A stretch of DNA of 9,324 nucleotides, taken from positions 1 through 9,324 of the forward strand of contig CALAEZ010000353.1 in assembly GCA_937891125.1 (NCBI GenBank), given 5' to 3'. Position 1 is the first letter of the stretch. The number at the start of each line of letters is the position of its first letter. Made by a program: the position numbers and the translations under genes. A model generated the notes under the pieces. It searched no databases, was not told where the DNA came from, and was given only the letters and a program-made list of their open reading frames with translations. Shown here piece after piece: positions 1-6,849 of this stretch. The DNA is from an uncultured Treponema sp. Its GTDB lineage: Bacteria > Spirochaetota > Spirochaetia > Treponematales > Treponemataceae.

Positions 1-2
1 TT

Positions 3-644
3 TCCGGCTACACCGCATTTTTATTAGGCGTGCGAAGCGTTGTGCCGGAAGCAAAAATGCTTGTGCATTACACAAACACCTGGAGCAATCACGTTCTGGA
101 GCGTAAATTTGCAGAAAGGCTGATTGACGAAGGCTGTGTTATCATAAGCAATCATTCAGACACGGCAGGGCCGGCGACAGCCTGTGAAAACGCAAGCACA
201 AAATACGGAAAAACAGTCTTTCATGTCGGCTACAATCAGAGTATGATTGATGTAGCGCCGACAACATCCCTCTGTTCAAGCAGAATCGACTGGTCGCCCT
301 ACATTCTGGGCGCAACCGAAGCCGTCCTAAAAGGAAAATCCATTGAAAAAACAGTAAAAAGTCCGTTTAAAACGACCGACTCTGCCGCAGGCTTTGACCG
401 TGGGTGGATTGAAGTCATGGGGCTGAATCATAGGCTTTTAGCAGAAGGTACGATGGAAGCTGTCGAAAAAACAATAAATCAGTTTAAAAGCAAAAATCTC
501 AATGTTTTCAGCGGAAACTATTTTGGCGTAAATCCGTATGATGAAAATGATGTGTGGGATTTACGAAAACCGTTTATTGAATGTGAGAGCCGCAGCGCAC
601 CAAGCTTCTGTTATGTACTCCGTGATGTCATTGAAGTGCGGTAA
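3..644 (+). CDS. BMP-family (PnrA/TmpC-like) ABC transporter substrate-binding protein, C-terminal part
   Basis: The reading frame is open from the window edge (first full codon at base 3) to TAA at 642-644, giving 213 residues. BMP-family proteins are usually about 340-370 residues, so the N-terminus, including any lipoprotein signal, lies outside the window. The GTG at base 30 is internal, because family-like sequence (GYTAFLLGVRSV) continues upstream of it. Recognisable BMP features are the GVRSV..PEAK segment, the lobe-crossing HYTNTW..N stretch, an II.NHSDTAGPA region, the W-S-P-Y motif of the second lobe, and the SAPSF.YVLRDVIEV ending. In the family, such proteins sit on the outer face of the inner membrane and deliver purine nucleosides or related ligands to an ABC permease. 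No permease or ATPase gene lies downstream; signalling genes follow after 13 nt. Family assignment is firm; the ligand is not readable from sequence. Confidence 0.85.
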   Translation, partial: SGYTAFLLGVRSVVPEAKMLVHYTNTWSNHVLERKFAERLIDEGCVIISNHSDTAGPATACENASTKYGKTVFHVGYNQSMIDVAPTTSLCSSRIDWSPYILGATEAVLKGKSIEKTVKSPFKTTDSAAGFDRGWIEVMGLNHRLLAEGTMEAVEKTINQFKSKNLNVFSGNYFGVNPYDENDVWDLRKPFIECESRSAPSFCYVLRDVIEVR

Positions 645-657
645 GGCGGGGTGAAAA

Positions 658-1692
658 ATGCTTGGATTGTATTTGAATGTTGTTCTTACCGTTCTGGGCT
701 TTCTTTCCCTTGCTTCAGGAATCAGCTTTTTTATCACCGAAAGGGAAAATAGTAGCTATAGAAAATTTGTATTCAGCATCGGGCTTTTCGTCTTTTTTAT
801 AGATTTTGGCTACAGCATGATGGGCTTTACCCCAAATCTAACGGCGGCGTATTTTTTCAGATTAATCGGACTTTTTGCAATCGACAGTTCCCTTATAATT
901 CATTTCATCTTTTTAACAGAAGAATTAAAAATGAAACAAGGCTTCAAGTGGACGCTTTTATCCTTCTTTTTTTGCTATTTGCTCCTTGACCTCGTCATTT
1001 TTGGAAGCCCTGCAACCGATAAGTTCGTGCGGTATGATTTTTACACAGCTTCCCAACGGGTAAATCTTAAAAATCATCTGTTTCATTATACGTTTATTGC
1101 AGTTGTAGCAGTAACGCTTTTGATAAACGGAATCCGCTGGTACAGGTCAAAAACCACAAAGCGAGATAAAAAATTTGTCCTTCAAATTATAGCCGTGGAA
1201 TCGTGTCTTGCGTTTTCCGCCGTCCCCGATGTGGTAAAAAGCTTTTTTGCCATGAAGTATCCGGCTTTTCCGTACAGCCTTGCTTTTTCGGTCGTGTATT
1301 TTGCTATATGGTTTGGCTGCAAAAGGCATATTCTGTACATTCCGACCGTAAAAAACGTAAGCCAGGAGATTTTCTATTCCGTTGACGTTCCCATTCTCAT
1401 TTTTGATATGACAGGAACGATGAACCTGTGTAATCCGTGTGCGTCACGAACGCTTGAGATTACGCCGGTTACAAGCTATACGTTCAGAACTCTGTTTACG
1501 CTTTCAGACGTTGCTTTTCTGCGCCTTTTAACGCGGGCAAAGCAGGGCGCAGGGTTTGAAGTTTCAACACAGATAAAGGCAGCAGGGCAGGACTGCACGC
1601 TTTCCCTTTCCATTCAGCATGACAATACCGATGAGCCGTTCTGCATAATCTGCACTGTTCTGATGAACAATGACAAAGAGGTCGCTCAATGA
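658..1692 (+). CDS. 7TM-PAS membrane sensor protein lacking an output domain
   Basis: A 344-residue protein. About seven hydrophobic helices are visible near residues 2-24, 38-56, 63-85, 97-115, 141-160, 172-195 and 205-224, an arrangement like the histidine-kinase N-terminal 7TM sensor region. A PAS-like domain follows at about 236-335, beginning with SQEIFYSVDVPILIFD, the usual 'is this what the program/person did' style PAS entry after a 7TM module. No histidine kinase, GGDEF, EAL or HD-GYP domain follows; the protein stops directly after the PAS core. A GGCGGGG ribosome-binding sequence at 645-651 supports ATG 658. Its TGA overlaps the next ATG by 4 nt, so it is probably co-translated with the HD-GYP receptor and may act as its sensory partner; that pairing is inferred from gene order only. 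The base composition looks AT-richer than in the following gene. The alternative is a decayed 7TM kinase or cyclase, but the ORF is clean. Confidence 0.8.
   Translation: MLGLYLNVVLTVLGFLSLASGISFFITERENSSYRKFVFSIGLFVFFIDFGYSMMGFTPNLTAAYFFRLIGLFAIDSSLIIHFIFLTEELKMKQGFKWTLLSFFFCYLLLDLVIFGSPATDKFVRYDFYTASQRVNLKNHLFHYTFIAVVAVTLLINGIRWYRSKTTKRDKKFVLQIIAVESCLAFSAVPDVVKSFFAMKYPAFPYSLAFSVVYFAIWFGCKRHILYIPTVKNVSQEIFYSVDVPILIFDMTGTMNLCNPCASRTLEITPVTSYTFRTLFTLSDVAFLRLLTRAKQGAGFEVSTQIKAAGQDCTLSLSIQHDNTDEPFCIICTVLMNNDKEVAQ
1678..1681 (+). promoter_or_regulatory. Ribosome-binding site selecting the first of three ATG starts
   Basis: GAGG (in AAAGAGG, 1675-1681) lies 7 nt before ATG 1689, inside the end of the 7TM-PAS gene. 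In-frame ATGs also occur at 1698 and 1707, but these are 16 and 25 nt away, so 1689 is the best start. The ATGA overlap fits translational coupling. Confidence 0.65.
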
Positions 1693-1714
1693 ACACAATG
1701 AACACAATGAACAC
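1688..1714 (+). repeat. Three perfect tandem copies of a 9-bp unit at the start of the receptor gene
   Basis: The unit AATGAACAC occurs three times head to tail (1688-1696, 1697-1705, 1706-1714). It encodes MNTMNTMNT and supplies three consecutive in-frame ATG codons. The unit is a multiple of three, so copy-number change would keep the frame while moving the RBS-to-start distance for the later ATGs. Confidence 0.9.
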
Positions 1715-4700
1715 GATAAACGAAACACCCCAAGAAAACAAAAAAATCCCGAACCGCGAAATCTACTCGCCTTTTCAAATTATCGCAGTGGTGTTTGTAA
1801 GCTGTTTTCTGAATCTTGGCGGGCACACGCTTGCTGAAGGCCTGCACCTTCCGCTCTGGCTCGACAGCTTCGGCACGTTTTTGACCGCCTATGTCTTAGG
1901 CCCTGCCTGTGGCATAATCGTAGGCGTTTCGGGAAATATTCTGCACGGCTTTGTAAATCCGCTTTCGTTTGTCTATGCGCTCACGAGCGTTTTTATTGCC
2001 CTTGTTGTGGGTGTTATGGCCCGGCGCGGCTGGATGGAAACGCTCCTGAAAACAATGTCGCTTTCGGTGCTTGTTACGCTGGTGAGCGTTGCCATATCTG
2101 TTGTGCTTAACGTAACGTTTTACGGCGGCAGCGTTGGAAACGAGTGGGGAAACGGCATTGTAGAGGAGTTCAGAGAGTGGGGGGTGGTGCGCCCCGTCTG
2201 CATTGTACTCGGCCAGTTTTATGTCGATTTTTTAGACAAGGTAATCACGCTCGTCGCTCTGTTTGTGTGCATACGGCTGTACCGGTTTTTAAGGCCGCAT
2301 TTGCCAGACTGGCTCTGTCATTCCGAACTTCACGACAGTCATTCCGAACTTATTTCGGAATTTTCCCCAGTAAAATCCCTTCTTCTCTTCTTCCTGATTT
2401 CTTCTTTCTTCATTCCGCAAAAAGCCAGTGCCGCTTCACGCTCCTACAATTCCTTTGCACATACGCTGTACAACAAGGAAAACGGCATTGCAGGCGGAAA
2501 AACAAACGACATCGCTTCTACCAACGACGGTATTTTGTGGATTGGAACGTATGAAGGCCTGTATCGCTACAACGGCACGGAATTCCGCCTGATGAACGAT
2601 TTTGAATCGATTAAAGCCGTCCGCTGCTTGTATGTAGACGATGAAGGCCGCCTTTTTGTCGGCACAAACGATAACGGTCTTTCAATCATCATCAACGAAG
2701 AAATCATGAATGTTTTGGAAGAAAAAGACGGCTTACCGGCAGATTCAGTGCGGAGCATTATTCGCAATTCTGACGGACTGTATTACGTTGGAACGGCAGA
2801 AGACCTTGCAATCCTTACCATCGCAGACGGTCTTGGTGTCGTTCAAACCGTGCCAGAAATTCAAAACGCCGTTTCTTTAAGCTCAAACGGAGCAGGCTAC
2901 ATTTCGGCAGTGACCTCAAAGGGAAATCTGTTTGTCTTACAGAATGGCAAAATCATCTCTCAGAGCGGCAAAAGCGAAAAATACACAGCCGCGGCTTTTG
3001 CCCCCGACGGCTCGCTGTACGCCACGACAGAATCAAACCGACTGATTACGTTTGAAATCACCGCCGCAGGCATTTCTGAAGCGGACGTTTCGACAGACTC
3101 TGTGTCCGAAGGCTCAGCGACCGCTCTTGCAATGTCCGCGGGCGCAACTGACGCAGACGTACTGCAAATGACGCTTGCTAGCCGCAGTGAAATCTCCATT
3201 ACCCCGCTTAAGCATGTGAACGCACTCGATTTTATAGACGACACGCTTTTTCTGTGTGCAGATAACGGCATAGGCTTTTTTAAAGACGGTGTTTTTTCGC
3301 TTTTGGAAACAGGCGCGTTCAATAACTCAATCGACAACATAACGGAAGATTATCAGGGAAATTTGTGGTTCACCTCTTCGCGCCTCGGGCTTTTAAAAAT
3401 GTGCGAAACCTCGTTTACAGAGCTGTATGCGTCAAGCAATCTTCCCCCTTCTGTTGTAAACACCACCGCGCGCTTTTTAGGCGACCTCTATTTTGGCACG
3501 GACAACGGGCTTATGGCGACGGACGCAAAGACGCAGCGTGCGCTCCGTACCGCGTTAACAGAACAGCTTGCAGGCGTTCGTGTGCGCTGCCTTTTAACCG
3601 CACGGGACGGCAGCCTCTGGATTTGCACAAAGCAGCGCGGCGTGTTACATGCCTGTACTGACGGCAGCGTGCAGACGGTGGTGTCAGGCGAGCAAGCGCG
3701 GTGCGCCATAGAGCTTTCTGACGGAACGATTGCGGCAGGAAGCAACAGCGGCGTGTTCTTCATAAAAGATGAGCAGATTATACAGCAGCTTGGAGAGCGC
3801 GACGGCTTTGAAAACTCAGTCGTACTCAGTCTGGGCGAAGTAAAGAACGGCAGAATCTTAGCAGGCACTGACGGCGGCGGCCTTGCTGTCATTTCGAAAG
3901 AGGCAGCGGACGAACGGTATCACATTACCCGCCTTATAAAGCGCACGGACGGTCTTTCTTCCAATGTCGTCATGCGCACGGTAAATGACTATGACGAAGA
4001 TGAGGCAACGGGCGGCGTTTTTGTCGTTACAAGCAACGGACTTTGCTATGTAGATTTTTCTTCTGATGACGGCTCTCGCTTTACAGGAAAGATGGGGGAG
4101 TTTTCCTGCCGCATACTTTCAAATTTTCCGTTTTCAAACAACTACGATGTGATAGTCCGCAGGAACAAAAACATTTTTGTGCTTTCAAGCGCAGGCATTT
4201 TTGTCGTAAACCGTGACGAGCTTTTATCAGGCGAAAAGCTTGATTATGAGATTTTAGACTTAAAGCGCGGCTTACGCGGCACGCTTACTGCAAACAGCTG
4301 GAACTATCTGGCTGAAAATGGCGACCTCTACCTTTCGTGTGACACCGGAGCGAGCAGAATCAACCTGAACTCCTATGACAGGGCAGAACATTCGTACCGC
4401 ATGCAGATAAAATCAGTTTTGATTGACGGAAAACGGCACATCGTGCAGAAAGACATTCCGTTTACCATTCCTGCCGGTACTTTTTCGCTTGAGATTGTGC
4501 CTGAAATCATAAACTATTCGCTTAACACGCCGTATGTCAGCCTGTTCTTTGAAGGCGTAGACGAAAAGCCCGCCGTTATGCTGCAAAGCGAGCTTTCAAG
4601 CGTTATTTATACAAACATAAAGTCGGGCGATTACCGTTTTCAGATACAGGTGCTTGATTCAAAAGGGCGGGAAACGGTTGAAGAGACAAGCTATGTGCTT

Positions 4701-5462
4701 TCAAAGTCGTTCCGCTTGTATGACCACTGGTGGTTTACACTGTACACGGTTGCCATCGCAGCCCTAGCTGTTATGTGGCTTACCTGGTATGTAACGGCAA
4801 GCCTGCAGGGAAGGCGGCTTGAAAGGCAGAAAATTGAAATGGAAGCGGTGCGCAGACAGGTGCGCATGGGAAACGAAACCATTTTCTCCATTGCAAATGC
4901 GGTTGAAGCGCGTGACAGAAGCACGGGAAAACATTCCTGGCGCGTGGCAGAATATGCGGTGCTTATCGCGCGCGAGCTGGGCTTTTCCGAGGAAGAGCAG
5001 CAGCAGATCCGGCATACGGGGCTTTTGCATGACATCGGTAAAATCGGCGTTCCTGACAGCATCTTAAATAAAACATCGCGCCTTACCGATGAAGAATACG
5101 AGATTATGAAAACCCATACGGTTATCGGCGGCGAGATTCTGAAGGACTTTACGCTTATTCCGCATGTAGACGAGGGTGCGCGCTACCACCACGAGCATTA
5201 CGACGGTTCTGGATACCCGAACGGCTTAAAGGGCGAAGAAATTCCGCTTAACGCCCGCATTATCGGCATTGCAGACACCTTTGATGCCATGACGGCAAAC
5301 CGCTGCTACCGGAAAGCACTGGACATGGATTTTGTCATTGCTGAATTAAAACGCTGCTCCGGAACGCAGTTCGACCCCGACTTAGTAGAGATTATGCTTG
5401 AGCTGATTGCAGACGGAAAAATCAACGTTGCACGCACGGTAAAAGAAAGTACAATGGCGTAA
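1689..5462 (+). CDS. Multidomain receptor: ECF-S-like membrane domain, two propellers, Y_Y_Y, HD-GYP phosphodiesterase
   Basis: A 1257-residue protein. Residues 28-200 hold about six hydrophobic helices with the LDSFGTFLTAYVLGP and GVSGNILHG stretches typical of ECF-transporter S components. Residues 228-248 form a signal-peptide-like helix ending in ASA. Residues 270-890 hold about 14 two-component-regulator propeller repeats (for example DGILWIGTYEGLYRYNG at 280-296), enough for two seven-bladed propellers. A Y_Y_Y domain (about 903-1008), a transmembrane helix (about 1014-1034) and a short charged helix (1040-1060) follow. The HD-GYP domain (about 1063-1245) is intact: HD at 1114-1115 in LLHDIGKIG, and HHEHYDGSGYP at 1167-1177. 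The propeller-Y_Y_Y-TM layout is that of Bacteroides hybrid two-component sensors, but with HD-GYP output. Intact motifs predict c-di-GMP (or related dinucleotide) hydrolysis in the cytoplasm, controlled by a periplasmic ligand. The ligand is unknown. The predicted topology is self-consistent: N-terminus inside, propellers outside, HD-GYP inside. Confidence 0.88.
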   Translation: MNTMNTMNTINETPQENKKIPNREIYSPFQIIAVVFVSCFLNLGGHTLAEGLHLPLWLDSFGTFLTAYVLGPACGIIVGVSGNILHGFVNPLSFVYALTSVFIALVVGVMARRGWMETLLKTMSLSVLVTLVSVAISVVLNVTFYGGSVGNEWGNGIVEEFREWGVVRPVCIVLGQFYVDFLDKVITLVALFVCIRLYRFLRPHLPDWLCHSELHDSHSELISEFSPVKSLLLFFLISSFFIPQKASAASRSYNSFAHTLYNKENGIAGGKTNDIASTNDGILWIGTYEGLYRYNGTEFRLMNDFESIKAVRCLYVDDEGRLFVGTNDNGLSIIINEEIMNVLEEKDGLPADSVRSIIRNSDGLYYVGTAEDLAILTIADGLGVVQTVPEIQNAVSLSSNGAGYISAVTSKGNLFVLQNGKIISQSGKSEKYTAAAFAPDGSLYATTESNRLITFEITAAGISEADVSTDSVSEGSATALAMSAGATDADVLQMTLASRSEISITPLKHVNALDFIDDTLFLCADNGIGFFKDGVFSLLETGAFNNSIDNITEDYQGNLWFTSSRLGLLKMCETSFTELYASSNLPPSVVNTTARFLGDLYFGTDNGLMATDAKTQRALRTALTEQLAGVRVRCLLTARDGSLWICTKQRGVLHACTDGSVQTVVSGEQARCAIELSDGTIAAGSNSGVFFIKDEQIIQQLGERDGFENSVVLSLGEVKNGRILAGTDGGGLAVISKEAADERYHITRLIKRTDGLSSNVVMRTVNDYDEDEATGGVFVVTSNGLCYVDFSSDDGSRFTGKMGEFSCRILSNFPFSNNYDVIVRRNKNIFVLSSAGIFVVNRDELLSGEKLDYEILDLKRGLRGTLTANSWNYLAENGDLYLSCDTGASRINLNSYDRAEHSYRMQIKSVLIDGKRHIVQKDIPFTIPAGTFSLEIVPEIINYSLNTPYVSLFFEGVDEKPAVMLQSELSSVIYTNIKSGDYRFQIQVLDSKGRETVEETSYVLSKSFRLYDHWWFTLYTVAIAALAVMWLTWYVTASLQGRRLERQKIEMEAVRRQVRMGNETIFSIANAVEARDRSTGKHSWRVAEYAVLIARELGFSEEEQQQIRHTGLLHDIGKIGVPDSILNKTSRLTDEEYEIMKTHTVIGGEILKDFTLIPHVDEGARYHHEHYDGSGYPNGLKGEEIPLNARIIGIADTFDAMTANRCYRKALDMDFVIAELKRCSGTQFDPDLVEIMLELIADGKINVARTVKESTMA
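2317..2361. repeat. Direct and inverted repeat element inside the receptor coding sequence
   Basis: GTCATTCCGAACTT occurs at 2317-2330 and again at 2338-2351, with a 21-bp period that keeps the reading frame and encodes HSEL twice (residues 211-214 and 218-221). The second copy continues into a hairpin: ATTCCGAA (2341-2348), loop CTTAT, TTCGGAAT (2354-2361). The pattern resembles the short dispersed ATTCCGAAC-type palindromes I associate with some spirochaete and other bacterial genomes. That family link is from memory; the repeats themselves are directly visible. Confidence 0.8.
2370..2432 (+). other. Internal signal-peptide-like segment (receptor residues 228-248)
   Basis: The segment starts V-K-S, has the hydrophobic core LLLFFLISSFFIP, and ends QKASA before ASRSYN. 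Ala246-Ser247-Ala248 fits the signal peptidase I AXA rule. It follows directly after the ATTCCGAA repeat. It could be a simple stop/start membrane anchor or a cleavable signal peptide from a formerly separate propeller protein. Codon 228 is GTA, so it is not a start now. Confidence 0.6.
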
Positions 5463-5569
5463 GCGCGCTTCGCTTTGTGCCTGTAGCACGTCTGACGCGT
5501 GTTGCCGCATCCTGACGCACGCTGCGCGCAACACTTTCACCGCATGTCGCGCAAAAATGCCTGCCGTCG
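5463..5569. other. Convergent intergenic region, GC-rich, small repeats
   Basis: This 107-bp stretch separates the 3' ends of the receptor and dGTPase genes. It is bounded by a perfect palindrome AAGCGCGCTT (5461-5470, overlapping the TAA stop). It also contains CTGACGC twice (5492-5498 and 5512-5518) and an inverted repeat GTGTTGC/GCAACAC (5499-5505 and 5528-5534). No stem followed by a U-tract is seen on either strand, so a factor-independent terminator cannot be called. No gene is supported here. Confidence 0.5.
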
Positions 5570-6844
5570 TTAAAAAGCGACAATCTCCTCAAAGCAGGAA
5601 ATGGCAAACTGGTCTGTCATGCCGGAAATGTATTCAATGACGCACTTTTGAAACGACTCGTTGTCAAAAATGTCAAACACCGTTGGCGTTTCGTAGTGCA
5701 GAAGCTTACGGCGCGTAACGTCACCCAACGGCGCGTAATTTGTGTAGCGGATAAGCCAGTCTTCAAACGTTGCGCCAAGCTTTGTGTAGGCTTTGAGTGC
5801 GCGCGGAATACGGCCGTTTTTTGCATACGGCTGAATCTTAAGGAGCGTGCGGTAAATGGTTTCAAGCACGTTTGTTGCATACTGCTGGAATTCCTTAAGC
5901 CGCCAGTGATTGTAGATGTTTGCAAATGCGAATTTTTTAAGCTCGGTAATAAAGCGCGCGTACGGCTCGCTAAAGCAAAGTCCACTTTCGGGGCTTGAAT
6001 GAGCGCACAGGTCAACAATCAGGTCGTTTATAAGCACGGTTGTGTTTACCGCTTTTCCGCTGCGGTGGCTTAAAGGCTCGCCGTTTTTAGTTCTGCCGAC
6101 AGTGCTTCCGACAATCTCGCGCAGCTGGCGGTAGCTTCCCATGTCTAAAATGTGGTAGGTGCGCGCGTCTTCCATGTCGCGTCCCAAAAATGCAACCTTG
6201 TCAGAAAGCTTTACGACGCAGCCTTCCCACGTAAACGGCTGCACAAGCCCGGGACGTTTTATTGTATACAGGTCGATTGCTTCTTCGCGCGGGCGAATTC
6301 CCTGCTGGTCAATTTCGCCGCAGTGACAGATAAGCCCGTCGCGCACCGCGTAGGTCAGATTCAGCGTCTGCTCGATGCCGTTGGGGTCGGGTAATGTCTC
6401 GATGTAGTCGGCAAAAAAAAGCGAGTTGCGTTCATGCCAGAATTTTTTGGGCGCGTTCGCTCCCGTCTTCTGCTGCATGAGGCTGTTTAAGCAGTCCTCG
6501 CCATGGTGGCCGAACGGCGCATGCCCGATGTCGTGTCCGATTGCAATTGCTTCGGTAAGCTCGGTATTTAAGCCCAAATGTTTTGCGATTGTCGTTGCCA
6601 CGCTTGCAACATGCTGCACATGCTCCATGCGCGTGCAGACGTGGTCGTTATGCGGCGCAAAGAACACTTGCGTCTTATGCTTAAGACGGCGGTATGCCTG
6701 ACTGTGCAAAAGCCGCGTGTAGTCGCGCTCAAATTCGCTTCTGATGCCGTTTCCGCGCGCGTAGATTTCAATTTCACGCTTAATTGCGTCATTCCATTTA
6801 TGGCTGAGCGGCGTTGTAGCTACCGCGGCAAATGCGTCTTTCAT
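5570..6844 (-). CDS. dgt: dGTPase-family HD-domain deoxynucleoside triphosphate triphosphohydrolase
   Basis: A 424-residue protein of normal family length. The family cleaves dGTP or other dNTPs to the deoxynucleoside and tripolyphosphate in the cytoplasm. The N-terminal signature S.FERDYTRLLHSQAYRRLK.KTQVF (about residues 36-61) is characteristic. The metal-binding HD set is complete: His75 in TRMEHVQHV, His104-Asp105 in GHDIGHAPFGHHGE, and Asp215 in KLSDKVAFLGRDME. LNLTYAVRDG (161-170) is a further conserved element. ATG 6844 lies 5 nt after the stop of the upstream sensor gene, whose last codons contain its Shine-Dalgarno, so the two are co-transcribed and probably coupled. Substrate preference (dGTP alone or several dNTPs) cannot be read from sequence. 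The gene symbol is given at family level; this is not the close E. coli-type Dgt. Confidence 0.9.
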   Translation of the reverse strand: MKDAFAAVATTPLSHKWNDAIKREIEIYARGNGIRSEFERDYTRLLHSQAYRRLKHKTQVFFAPHNDHVCTRMEHVQHVASVATTIAKHLGLNTELTEAIAIGHDIGHAPFGHHGEDCLNSLMQQKTGANAPKKFWHERNSLFFADYIETLPDPNGIEQTLNLTYAVRDGLICHCGEIDQQGIRPREEAIDLYTIKRPGLVQPFTWEGCVVKLSDKVAFLGRDMEDARTYHILDMGSYRQLREIVGSTVGRTKNGEPLSHRSGKAVNTTVLINDLIVDLCAHSSPESGLCFSEPYARFITELKKFAFANIYNHWRLKEFQQYATNVLETIYRTLLKIQPYAKNGRIPRALKAYTKLGATFEDWLIRYTNYAPLGDVTRRKLLHYETPTVFDIFDNESFQKCVIEYISGMTDQFAISCFEEIVAF

Positions 6845-6849
6845 GTGCC

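Noticed and set aside
2144..2554. 136-residue plus-strand ORF overlapping the receptor
   Set aside because: It is in a different frame from the receptor, which is well supported by hydrophobic helices and propeller motifs across the same bases.
3488..3892. 134-residue minus-strand ORF inside the propeller region
   Set aside because: It lies entirely opposite propeller blades with clear protein-level repeats on the plus strand; its composition (Ser/Pro/Arg/Cys) is typical of a shadow frame.
5499..5534. Possible terminator stem GTGTTGC/GCAACAC between the convergent genes
   Set aside because: The arms are 7 bp with a 22-nt loop, and no T-run follows on either strand; it is listed only as a repeat within the intergenic region.
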